A stretch of DNA of 64,000 nucleotides from Bicyclus anynana (taxonomy: Eukaryota > Arthropoda > Insecta > Lepidoptera > Nymphalidae). Below are positions 54,858-63,925 of the stretch, piece after piece (positions within the stretch are counted from its first letter, which is position 1; each line of letters starts with the position of its first letter). Position numbers and translations under genes: made by a program. The notes beneath the pieces are model-generated. The model had not been told where the DNA came from. It did no database searches and worked only from the letters and a program-made list of their open reading frames with translations. Where the stretch lies: the NCBI RefSeq assembly GCF_947172395.1, contig NC_069094.1, positions 2,254,501-2,318,500 of the forward strand, read 5' to 3'.

Positions 54858-55000
54858 TGTACAGAGTGTCCCGTAATTTAAGGTTAAATCGCAAATGGTA
54901 AATACACCACCTAGGTTTTTAAAACTAATTTGATTAGTTTAGATAATTAGGTGGCGTATTTGCATTTTAATTCGACTACATACTTTCGGTCGCGGGGTCG
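54858..55000. mobile_element. Mariner-like MITE fragment with inverted interior
   Basis: TGTACAGAGTGTCCCGTAAT resembles mariner-type ends. ATGGTAAATACACCACCTAG and ATTAGGTGGCGTATTTGCAT form an imperfect inverted repeat (about 54895-54968). The right end is not found. Confidence 0.4.
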
Positions 55001-55638
55001 CTATTCCTATATCTTGGAATAACGTCAAAGTTTTTGTTTCAAAAACGATTCAAAGCACAAGCATACTTATTTCTTTGCTCAGTGTTAGGTTTGTTGTTCA
55101 AAGAAAAATGCTATATATTTCGTTTAAAAACAATGTATTATTTCACACATGTTACATGATGTATTCGTATTATGACTATAAAACTGTCATATTTATTTCC
55201 TATTCGCAAACAATAACCGCTTTCGTACTAGCAGTTCTGTTTGAACGATACAATACTCCTGTATTTGTGTGCCTTCCTGTATATTTTGTGTAAAGTATGT
55301 ATTTTGCATAATAATGTAGTAGTACTTTATATTATTATTTTTTTGTTGTCTTACACCTAATAACGTATTGAAAATCGATTCATCTTTTTATAGGTAGGTA
55401 GTTAAAGTAAAATAATAAGTAGCCAAATAAAATTCATCATTTAACATTTTTTTTAATATTATGTGTATGTATGTTTCCTTGAATTAATATTATTTAATTC
55501 CCCTATTACTATGGGACATAACAAATTCCGGGTCATGATAACCTTTTTTAAAAAAAAATAGAAGTAAATATAGGTACGTAGGTACGTAGTAGATATGTTA
55601 TTGATCAATTAAAAATAAGGACACAATAAACGATCTTA
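55001..55638. other. AT-rich stretch, nothing recognised
   Basis: Ends at the insertion site of the R1-group LINE. Confidence 0.4.
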
Positions 55639-55650
55639 TATCCCCACTTA

Positions 55651-57393
55651 AAAAAGGCGGCAGAGGGGCTTAAATCTAAAAAGGTACCGGGACCTGATCG
55701 ATTATACCCAGAAATAGTTAAAATAGCAGCCGAAGTGATTCCAGAAAAAATAAGAAACACCATAAACATGGTCGTAAAAACAGGAAATTTTCCCAAGATC
55801 TGGAAGAGAGGGAGACTGGTACTACTTCGAAAAGGAAATAAGCCAGTAGATGACCCAACAGGATATAGACCTGTCTGCCTGCTTGATTCTTACGGAAAGT
55901 TACTGGAGAGGCTCTTGCTTAATAGAATCGAGAGCCTCCTGCCAAGCTTCGGCGGCCTTTCTGACTATCAGTTTGGTTTTAGGAAAGGCCGGTCAACTCT
56001 GATGGCGGTAAAGAAAGTAGTAGAATCCGCCGAGTTAGCTAAGAAGGGAACGCGTAGTACTCGTAGTCTATGTGCTCTAATCTGTCTGGATGTCCGGAAC
56101 GCGTTCAACTCTGCTTCTTGGAGGGAAATTCTTTTAGAAATGAGGAAGAGAGGTTTCCCAGGATACATCCAGAACCTAATAAGTAGTTACTTAGATGAAA
56201 GATGCATAGAAGTGACAGACAATGTGGGTACAAAAGAAATAGTCATGGTGAATAGCGGAGTCCCACAAGGCTCAATCCTGGGCCCTACGCTCTGGAACAT
56301 CTTGTACGACGGAGTCTTTAAACTAAAACAACTGGAGGGCATACAACTGGTTGGTTTTGCGGACGACCTGGCTCTAATAGTAGTAGCTAGAACGGAATCT
56401 TCGCTTATGATTCGTGCAAATAGAGCGCTAAAAGAGATAAATTCCTGGATGAAAGAAAAACAACTAGCCCTAGCACCGGAAAAAACAGAGGCGATAGTAT
56501 TCAGTGGGAGACGAAAAATTGATCCCATCGAATTCCGCGTCGAGGGCGCCACAGTAACTCCGAAAGATTACATAAAGTACCTAGGCGTATGGCTTGATAA
56601 AAGCCTGAATTTTAAAAAGCACATTGAGGAAGTAGCTCAAAAAGCGCAAAAGCTAACAGAAGCGCTACTCAGACTTATGCCTACAAAAGGAGGTCCTAGA
56701 GCAAGTAGAAGAAGGGTACTGGCATCGGTGGCCCACTCCGTCATCCTTTACGGAGCACCTATATTTAAGGATGCAATGGAAGTAGATCTATATAGAAGAA
56801 AGCTGGAAACGGTGCAAAGACGTCTCGCTGTAGGCATAAGCGGGGCATATCGGACAGTCTCCACGGAGGCTGTGTTAGTAATTGCGGGTCTTGTACCTAT
56901 ACGCAAACTCGTAAGGGAACGTGCGATACTGTTCGAAAACAAAGAAAGATCATCCGCAGAAGCCCGAGAGGTCTCACTGACGGAGTGGGAGAGTGAATGG
57001 AAGGGACAAGGGAAAGGGACCTGGACGCGGGAACTGATCCCGGACCTTATAAGGTGGCACAAGAGACAGCATGGAGAGGTAGACCGCTGGCTAACGCAGG
57101 CACTCAGCGGTCATGGAGTTTTTAAGACCTACCTCTTCGCCATTGGGAAAGCTCATAACGAGACATGCTACTTCTGTGACGAAGAAGATACCCCGAGGCA
57201 CGCACTTTTCGAGTGCTCAGGTTGCTCAGACTTAAGAGCTGCGGCTGAAGGAACAAGCGGCGAGGTAAACGCGGCAAACCTTATCACCCGCATGCTGTCG
57301 AGCGATGAAGAGTGGCAAAAGTACGCCCATATGGTCCGAGCCACCATGAAAAGAAGAGAAAAAAAAGAGGCAGAAGAAAAGCGAGAGATCTAA
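55651..57393 (+). CDS. Reverse transcriptase-containing ORF2, 5'-truncated but open for 580 codons
   Basis: The frame is open from the 5' junction (KKAAEGLKSKKVPGPDRLYP) to TAA at 57391-57393; no ATG start is needed or seen at the junction, and the GTG at 55735 is not a start. Counting residues from 55735: GYRPVCLLDSYGK at 43-55, FGFRKGRST at 80-88, LDVRNAF at 118-124 (first catalytic Asp), SGVPQGSILGP at 174-184, FADD at 208-211 (catalytic pair), and LGVWLD at 283-288 in the thumb. YGAPIF at 339-344 and YRTVSTEA at 372-379 are typical of the R1 group. A zinc knuckle C478-X2-C481-X7-H489-X4-C494 follows, then a charged tail (KRREKKEAEEKRE). There is no RNase H domain. In a full element this protein makes DNA copies from the element's RNA at a nicked target. 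R1-group assignment is by motif recall; a Jockey or Loa relative is possible. Confidence 0.9.
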   Translation, partial: KKAAEGLKSKKVPGPDRLYPEIVKIAAEVIPEKIRNTINMVVKTGNFPKIWKRGRLVLLRKGNKPVDDPTGYRPVCLLDSYGKLLERLLLNRIESLLPSFGGLSDYQFGFRKGRSTLMAVKKVVESAELAKKGTRSTRSLCALICLDVRNAFNSASWREILLEMRKRGFPGYIQNLISSYLDERCIEVTDNVGTKEIVMVNSGVPQGSILGPTLWNILYDGVFKLKQLEGIQLVGFADDLALIVVARTESSLMIRANRALKEINSWMKEKQLALAPEKTEAIVFSGRRKIDPIEFRVEGATVTPKDYIKYLGVWLDKSLNFKKHIEEVAQKAQKLTEALLRLMPTKGGPRASRRRVLASVAHSVILYGAPIFKDAMEVDLYRRKLETVQRRLAVGISGAYRTVSTEAVLVIAGLVPIRKLVRERAILFENKERSSAEAREVSLTEWESEWKGQGKGTWTRELIPDLIRWHKRQHGEVDRWLTQALSGHGVFKTYLFAIGKAHNETCYFCDEEDTPRHALFECSGCSDLRAAAEGTSGEVNAANLITRMLSSDEEWQKYAHMVRATMKRREKKEAEEKREI

Positions 57394-57575
57394 ATATAAA
57401 ACATGGCCAGCGTGAAGAAATGCTAAGCGGTTCCGCGCTGACCACGAAGCACGAGGAGGTTATTTTTAGGTTATTTTTAGTCCGTGCAAGTCGGACATGC
57501 CCTGCCGACTAGCCGGCAGAAGTCCGGAGGGATTTTTTTTTCCTCCCCGAAAAAAAAAAAAAAAAAAAAAAAAAA

Positions 57576-57621
57576 GGCGGCTCAGGATCGTGATGTTTGG
57601 AAGTGCCTACAAAAGGCCTAT
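57576..57621 (+). mobile_element. LINE-C piece inside the R1-group insertion
   Basis: GGCGGCTCAGGATCGTGATG, TTTGGAAGTGCCTACAAAAG, GCCTAT matches LINE-C at 27196-27241. It begins and ends inside LINE-C and has A-runs on both sides. Confidence 0.85.
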
Positions 57622-57741
57622 ATTAAAATAAAAAAAAAAAAAAAAATATCCCCACTTACTATGCATCATAAAAATAATATGTTGTGATTTGTAGCAAAAA
57701 GTCCGTGTATATGTACGTGAAAAAAAAACATATATATATAG

Positions 57742-57783
57742 GCGAACGTAGAACCTCCTCCTTTTTGGAAGTCGGTTAAAAAA
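57742..57783 (+). mobile_element. FB-family right-end scrap
   Basis: GGCGAACGTAGAACCTCCTC, CTTTTTGGAAGTCGGTTAA matches 41278-41313 almost exactly; the rest of the element is absent. Confidence 0.8.
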
Positions 57784-58466
57784 TATTTCAGAGGGAGAAA
57801 CGTACATGTTTAATAATAATAATTAAAATAATTTCTTCTGGTTTTTCTCACAAGCGATTCAAATAATGTCTTCTGGTTCTTGCACAAGCAAGAAAGAATT
57901 TCCTCACTAAACCCAAGCGTGTCATAGAAAAAAGTAAACTCGAAAAATACAAATTCACGCACACAAAGTAAAAGTGAAAAGCCAAAGCTTTTCCCTCAAA
58001 CAAAGTAAGTCACACTGTTTAAAAACATCATTCATGTACAAGAGAATTTCGTCATAAAAATTCAAATATTTCCACATTTTCACCATCCTCCACGCAGGGG
58101 TAAGAAAATCCTTTGCCCCGAGGCAATGCATAATCTCTCGACTAACACCAAATCTGGAGCAATGGCCTAGAAAATTCAATTACTGCGGTCGCGACTCACG
58201 CATTCTAATGTACGCCGCCGTAGCCTGTTACAAAATCTAATCAAAGTTTATGGTTAGCTTTGAGGTTTTTGCCGCTTTACCTTTGGTTAAAGGTGCGGCT
58301 GTAGCTATGAGCGAAGCGATTTTGAGACTGTGATAAATCTATACTAATACTATACTAGTTTATACATTTTTATACATTTTTGGGGTGATATGAAAATTAG
58401 AAAAAAAATCCTCAGATATAACTTTTTCAAAATCGGTCAAAGGCTGATATTCCAATAAGTTTTACG
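57784..58466. other. No feature recognised
   Basis: 57830-58320 is non-repetitive by eye. TATACATTTTTATACATTTTT is a small repeat at 58361-58381. Confidence 0.35.
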
Positions 58467-58812
58467 GCCTCCGTGGCGCAGTGGTATGCGCGGTCGATTT
58501 ACATAAACGGAGGTCCTGGGTTCGATCCCCGGCTAGGCAGATTGAGATTTTCTTAATTTGTCCAGGTCTGGCTGGTGGGAGGCTTCCGCCGTGGCTAGTT
58601 ACCACCCTACTGGCAAAGACGTACCGCCAAGCGATTTAGCGTTCCGGTTCCACACCCCTTTCGGTTTCTACACGATGCCGTGTAGAAACCGAAAGGGGTG
58701 TGGATTTTCATCCTCCTCCTAACAAGTTAGCCCGCTTCCATCTTAGACTGCATCATCTCTTACCATCAGGTGAGATTGTACTCAAGGGCTAACTTGTAAA
58801 GAATAAAAAAAA
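58467..58812 (+). mobile_element. SINE-B copy 10, full length, with inserted hairpin
   Basis: ACGGCCTCCGTGGCGCAGTG (A box), GGGTTCGATCCCC (B box), body and tail TTGTAAAGAATAAAAAAAAA. Between GTTCCGGT and CGATGCC an extra inverted copy of the following 24 bp has been inserted (58650-58673 against 58680-58703), a perfect 24-bp stem with a 6-bp loop. Confidence 0.93.
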
Positions 58813-59170
58813 AGAACGCCCTTATATAAATATGGGAAGGGGGATTAAAATATACACTGATTTTATTGCGGACAAAGTAGCTTGTCTTCGCCAGTAGACT
58901 TTATTGCTAGTGGGCGCTCGAGACTTATTTCCATACCAGCACTCATCGGCTTCGCTTGCTTTGAATTAGTTTTCAATAGACATTGGGTGGGTAGCTATTA
59001 ACTATAGAGCAAAAAAATACTATAAATAAACAATTTTAAAGACGTATTTTATGTGAAATAAAATTCTCGAAAAACCAACACTACCACGCAGTCTAAATAA
59101 ATAAGTTATCTTTTAATAGAAAAATTTCTTGACCTATTATTGAGTTAGTCAAGTGTTTTATTGTTGTAAC
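58813..59170. other. No feature recognised
   Basis: AT-rich; nothing supported. Confidence 0.35.
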
Positions 59171-59560
59171 TAGCAGATGCCCGCGACTTCATCCGCGTGG
59201 AAAGCAATGTAAACTTTCAAACCCTATTTCACCACTTTAGGGGTTGTATTTTTAAAATTTTTTATTTACATTATATTACGTATTTTTTTTATCATTTATG
59301 TTTTTAAACTGTAACTCTAAAAAATGAAGGACTTTCCATACAAACTTTCAACCCCTATTTCACCCACTTCTTATTTTATTTTCGCAATAAAAAGTATCCT
59401 ATAACCTTCTCCGTATTATGGTCTTAAACCGTGCCAAGTTTCATTTGAATTCATTCAGTAGTTTCAGCGTGATGCCCGAATAACAAAAAAACACAGACAG
59501 ACAGACAAAAAATCTAAAAATAATATTTTTAGCTTCAGTATCAATTATATAATGCCCCCA
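59171..59560 (-). mobile_element. HEL-E-like long variant
   Basis: CTAGCAGATGCCCGCGACTT, CATCCGCGTGGAAAGCAATG, then two ACTTTCAAACCCTATTTCAC-type blocks (59213 and 59342), GTGCCAAGTTTCATTTGAAT, CAGACAGACAGACAAAAAA. The left-end CTAG plus hairpin fits the family. The right end is uncertain. Confidence 0.6.
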
Positions 59561-60220
59561 ACAAAAAAATTCGAAATATCTTCAATGTACAGAATGTATA
59601 AAATGTACAGAATTCGTATTATAAGTATAGAATCGAGATGGCGCTGGCGTCCGTTATGCCACGGTAGCGTTTGGTGTTACAAATGGTATAAGTAAAATCT
59701 CAAATTGCGAATAAATGTATAAAATTCGACCAGTTTTAATATAAGTACCTATAGATATCTATTGCACAAGATTATGTAAAATAGATGTCGCATAACTGAA
59801 TATTAAAACTTTAAATAAATAGCCCAATAGCGTGTTTAAATAGCCCATATGCAACCGTTTACCGTTTCCTAAACTGTAGGTACAATTATACAAACCCGCC
59901 ACGCTTTTCTCCTAAAACCTCTTCCACAGACTTTATGCTAAATCACCGAGCCCAATATACCTCTGAATTACATTCTATTGTCCAACTTAAAATGTACAAG
60001 GTGTTCCATTCCGACTCAATCCTACGAAGACTTACGTGTCGAGGCCAATTTGATTTTATACCCTCAGGGGATTCGTGTTTCGTAATAAATTAAATTTATA
60101 TTATGGTTTCTGATTAATTCCGCATCCTTATAAATGTTAAACTGTCTCATTGATTGAATTCCAGTATGTCCAGCTAGGCATTGTGGGTTCAAGTCCTAGA
60201 CTTTGCGTATTTTATGCTTG
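59561..60220. other. No gene recognised
   Basis: 60163-60205 contains GTCCAGCTAGGCATTGTGGG and TTCAAGTCCTAGAC, a B-box-like scrap just before the minisatellite. The 59880-60110 part is possibly single-copy or an unknown repeat. Confidence 0.35.
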
Positions 60221-60502
60221 TTCTTGACTACAGTCATGCCTGGTGGAAAGCAGTGATGCAGTCTTGACTACAGTCATGCCTGGTGGAAAGCAGTGATGGA
60301 GTCTTGAATACAGTCATGCCTGGTGGAAAGCAGTGATGCAGTCTTGACTACAGTCATGCCTGGTAGAAAGCAGTGTTGCAGTCTTGACTACAGTCATGCC
60401 TGGGGGAAAGCTGTGATACAGTCTTGACTACAGTGATGCCTGGTGGAAAGCAGTAATGCAGTCTTTAATACAGTCATGCCTGGTGGAAAGCAGTGATGCA
60501 GT
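60221..60502 (+). repeat. 40-bp minisatellite, 7 copies
   Basis: Unit GTCTTGACTACAGTCATGCC TGGTGGAAAGCAGTGATGCA; starts at 60221, 60261, 60301, 60341, 60381, 60421 and 60461. The units differ by 0-4 bases. The unit resembles the 3' end of SINE-B read on the minus strand (CTTGACTACAATCTCACCTG ATGGTAAGTGATGATGCAGT). Confidence 0.95.
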
Positions 60503-60576
60503 AGTTCTTGGAGCTTCTTTGTTTAGAAGATACCTATACACTGTCACCCTGAAAGTAAATTAAAGGTGGCAAGAAC

Positions 60577-60803
60577 CACCACCACCACGCTGGCCCAATG
60601 CGGTTTGGCAGACTTCACACACGCAGAAAATTAAGAAAATTCTCTGGTATGCAGGTTTCCTCACGATGTTTTCCTTCACCGTTTGAAACACGTGATATTT
60701 AATTTCTTAAAATGAACACAACTGAAAACCTTGGGTCAGATTTGAACCCACACCCCCCCGGAATCGGAGGCAAAAGTCTGACACTGGGCTATCACTGACT
60801 CTA
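60577..60803 (-). mobile_element. SINE-A copy 11, 3' part missing
   Basis: CCACGCTGGCCCAATGCGGT to GACACTGGGCTATCACTGAC. It lacks the GAT tail and adjoining 60 bp; the B box is mutated (GATTTGAACCC on the plus strand). Confidence 0.85.
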
Positions 60804-61370
60804 TCTGTTTGTAATCTGTTTATAACAGAAGAAAATAAATATAAAAGAAACCAATTTAATGACATGAAAAGTCGCGAGTTTTCAGCAGTGATTCATAAAG
60901 TTACCTGCGACTTATGTAAGGAGAAAATGTACAGAGTATTCAAAGTATGCGGACACGCATTCCCAAGAAAGAACTAACCGGATAAACCACGTGATGACAT
61001 AGCATTACATTCATTAGAAAACATATTCTATTTATCATAAAAATAAAGCACACATTTACTTGCACGCGGAACCTTAGCTCAGATCGCCTGATGTACTGCA
61101 GTAATTTAGGTTTAACCTCACGCTATTTAAGAATGTAACGCAAAAGGAATAGAAGTGAATGTCGCTTGAAGAACTGAAGCTGAAGGAATTTAAGTGGGGT
61201 TACTGTATATAAAACATAGTTAATAAAGGAAGGTCGGGATCCGGTCAGGTCCGTTTTGGCAGAGAATTATGGAATAAAAGGCGGCGGAGTGGAAGTAAGA
61301 GATGGTATGTTTCTTTTGGTGACCTTTTGATGCCTTCTTATCATTTGTTAACATATTTGTTATAGTATAC
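60804..61370. other. No feature recognised
   Basis: Non-repetitive by eye, mixed composition. No long frame. Confidence 0.35.
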
Positions 61371-61500
61371 TAGCAAACGCCTCGCGGTTTCACCCGAGTA
61401 ATTTCAGTAAGATACTGCGTTACTTGCTGATAATGAAGCTTTCCATTGGTGCAGGATTTTTTCAAATTGGTCTACAAAATAGTTTCAGAGCTTATTCAAA
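61371..61500 (-). mobile_element. HEL-D/E-like relic
   Basis: ATACTAGCAAACGCCTCGCG, GTTTCACCCGAGTAATTTCA, then TTTTTCAAATTGGTCTACAA. CTAG end and hairpin half present; the rest is decayed. Confidence 0.55.
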
Positions 61501-62067
61501 GCAAAAAAAGCAAACAATGAAATATTTTCCATATAAGCTAGTTTAGCTGCAAATAGGCAGGCCCAAAGTTTGAATCAGGCTAATTTTAAGGCTTTTTCTT
61601 GAAAAAAATTCAATAGTTGAGAAATTCAACTGTCGAGTTAACCGACTTTTTAAAAGCTTTTATTTAATTTGCAATGTATGTAGGATGTTACGGTGGATTT
61701 TTTGAGCTTAATTTTGAAGTAGATATCTTCAACCATTTGAGCTGAAATTTTGTATACACGTTAAGATTGGATGACAATGCACGATATATTATATGACGTT
61801 ATTCTAAATACAATATGGCAGACCACCCAAGATGGCGGAATAGTTGAAATTGTGTCATAGGTATCCCGTTCTTATTTTTAATCTGAATGTGTTTTTGACT
61901 GAGTCTGTCAAAATATGTACGTCCGTAAAACTTGTGGATTTTTAAAAGGTAACCCGATAGGTTGTTAAGGAACCATCGCACCTAGCATTATTTAACTTTA
62001 ATACATGTATGTCATATCTCAGGCTAAAATACTTCACCGTAGCCTAAAGTCGGTCGGGATTTACCTC
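61501..62067. other. No gene recognised
   Basis: AGTTAACCGACTTTTTAAAA (61637-61656) is an FB-end-like scrap. Nothing else. Confidence 0.35.
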
Positions 62068-62152
62068 ATCATCTTTAGCAACTCATATTCGGCTCACTGT
62101 TGAGCACGAGTTTCCTCTGGCATGTGAATTGGAAGACTTCACACACGTATAC
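62068..62152 (-). mobile_element. SINE-A scrap
   Basis: CAACTCATATTCGGCTCACT, GTTGAGCACGAGTTTCCTCT, then jumps to AGACTTCACACACGTAT. Confidence 0.75.
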
Positions 62153-62629
62153 AGTTTATCAACTATGAAACATCGTTACAATAGAGACAGTTTTTAAAAT
62201 TGCTTAGATCATTGATCATATACTTTTACAGCAAAGTAACGTCCAGCGAGGCAGGTCCTATATAATAATTGGTCTGAGTATAGTATAGATAACAATTTAG
62301 GTTTACATGCAAATAGCCAGGATAAGCCTTCCGCAACATAATATTCTAGCTAGAGCAACCTCAGCCGCGTCTAGCGATAAGCCTTTTCCTGATAAAATAA
62401 ACCTCAATTCAGAACACGGTATCTGAAATCAAAGTTTTACAGGGCTTTGGTATTGAATTTTCACAGAATAGCTTATTTGATATAATATTATTGTCTATTG
62501 TGTTGGTATCAGTAGAGAATTTTGTAATAGATTTTGTGTGGGAGAGTACTAACGCTGTTTTTATTTTGGTTGCAAAACATCAATGGTGTTTTATAGTCTG
62601 AAGAGCATGACTGGCAGTAATATTATAGT
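62153..62629. other. No feature recognised
   Basis: AT-rich; nothing supported. Confidence 0.35.
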
Positions 62630-62732
62630 CGAATGAGGCGTAAGTGCGAATCCGGTCCGGGGCATGCACCTCCAACTTTTCAGTTGTGACTCGAGCTCAG
62701 CAGTGAGCTGAATATGAGTTGATAATGATTCT
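62630..62732 (+). mobile_element. SINE-A internally deleted copy
   Basis: GAGGCGTAAGTGCGAATCCG, GTCCGGGGCATGCACCTCCA, ACTTTTCAGTTGTG joined directly to ACTCGAGCTCAGCAGTGAGC; about 170 bp of the body is missing. Confidence 0.8.
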
Positions 62733-62748
62733 CAAGTGAACTGAAAAT

Positions 62749-63245
62749 ACGCGGGAGACATCGCGGTGAATCGACTAGTCTATAATAATATTATAAAGAG
62801 GTAAAGTTTGTGATATTGCAGGGGGTGATCTGGATCTCATCATCATCATTATCAACCCATATTCGGCTCACTGCTAAACTCGAGTCTCCTCTCAGAGTGA
62901 GAGAGATTAGGCCAATAGTCCACCACGCTGGCCCAATGCGGATTGGCAGACTTCTTTCCTTCACTATTTGAGACACGTGATATTTAATTTCTTAAAATGC
63001 ACACAACTGAAAAGTTGGAGCTGTATGCCCTGGACCGGATTCAAATCCACACCCTCCGGAATCGGAGGCAGAGGTCATATAAACTGGGCTATCACGGCTC
63101 TATCACGGATCTGGATCTACTAACCCGATTTTTCTAATTATTTTAGTGCTCGAGAGCCACGTTATTTGTGAGTGGAGTAATCATAGGTTATATTTTGTAC
63201 GCGTATTCTCACGTGAACGGGAACTACACGAGTGAAACCTTATAG
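62749..63245 (+). mobile_element. HEL-type elements, one split by SINE-A
   Basis: 62749-62781 is the 3' end of one element (ATACGCGGGAGACATCGCGG, TGAATCGACTAGT). A second begins at 62782 (TATAATAATATTATAAAGAG), is interrupted by SINE-A copy 12, and resumes at 63108 to its end (TTACACG...) near GGGAACTACACGAGTGAAAC at 63219. Confidence 0.65.
62838..63107 (-). mobile_element. SINE-A copy 12 with 11-bp target duplications, nested
   Basis: GATCTGGATCT occurs at 62827-62837 and 63108-63118. Left edge CATCATCATCATTATCAACC; B box present as GGATTCAAATCC on the plus strand; about 45 bp of the body is deleted (AGACTTC joins TTTCCTTCACTA). Confidence 0.9.
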
Positions 63246-63647
63246 TAGGTAGCGTATAAATGTATTGAGGTCTAAAAAATAAGTCACAAGTGTTAGTTCC
63301 GTGTGTGATTTCCATGTCAGGAATTAAATAGAGTCACTGGGCTGTAGTTAATAACAATTTGTAGCCAGTTGAAAATAACCACAACCGTATCGCGTGTCCG
63401 GCCTGATTATCACACTATAAAACACCGCCCCAACTAATAGAGGCGGGCGAAATAATAATTTTTAATTTCTTCCGGGCGCTTGTATAACACACGATGATTT
63501 ATATTTAACTAACTTGTCCCCAAGGCGACGCTTTGTGGAATAAATTTTTCATATTTATTACTTTTAATGGGGAAGTTATCGATCAGAGGGTAGTTTGTGT
63601 ACACAATTTGTTGCTTATACTTATATACTTTAGAAGAGATAGATTTT
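63246..63647. other. No feature recognised
   Basis: 63380-63490 is balanced in composition and unmatched here. Confidence 0.35.
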
Positions 63648-63925
63648 TTTAGGGTACCGTAGTCAAAAAGGCATTGTTATCAGAGTTTTGTACCCAAAAG
63701 GTAAATGGGACCCTATTACTAATACTCCGCTGACCGTCCGTTCGTCCGTCTGTCACGCAGTATCTCATGTACCGTGATAGTTAGACAGTGGAAATTTTCA
63801 CAGGTTATGTATTTTATGTTTCCGCTATAACAACAAATATTAAAAAAACAGAATAAAACGCGATAATGTAACAGAACCCTTCGTGCGAGAGTCCAACTCG
63901 CACCGGTTATTTTATTTGATTTTTA
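63648..63925 (+). repeat. REP-H, abundant lepidopteran repeat type
   Basis: AGGGTACCGTAGTCAAAAAG, ATGGGACCCTATTACTAATA, CTCCGCTGACCGTCCGTTCG, TCTCATGTACCGTGATAG, AGTGGAAATTTTCACAG, CAGAACCCTTCGTGCGAGAG, TCCAACTCGCACCGG. Order and wording match a repeat I recall from many moths and butterflies. Non-coding; class unsure. Confidence 0.7.

Larger units (their letters stand above)
55651..57646 (+). mobile_element. R1-group non-LTR retrotransposon, 5' truncated, with chimeric 3' tail and 12-bp target duplications
   Basis: The insertion is bounded by TATCCCCACTTA at 55639-55650 and 57647-57658, an exact target-site duplication. Inside lie the 3' two-thirds of ORF2 (to 57393), a 3' UTR (57394-57549), a 26-A run (57550-57575), a 46-bp piece of LINE-C (57576-57621) and a second A-rich tail (57622-57646). 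ORF1 and the endonuclease are missing because of 5' truncation, so the copy is not autonomous. The intact reading frame and exact duplications indicate a young insertion. Confidence 0.92.

Noticed and set aside
56187..57062. Minus-strand frames of 121 and 104 codons
   Set aside because: They lie opposite the reverse transcriptase frame and are its shadows.
60221..60502. CRISPR-like array
   Set aside because: The repeats are head-to-tail without variable spacers, and the sequence is eukaryotic; it is a minisatellite.
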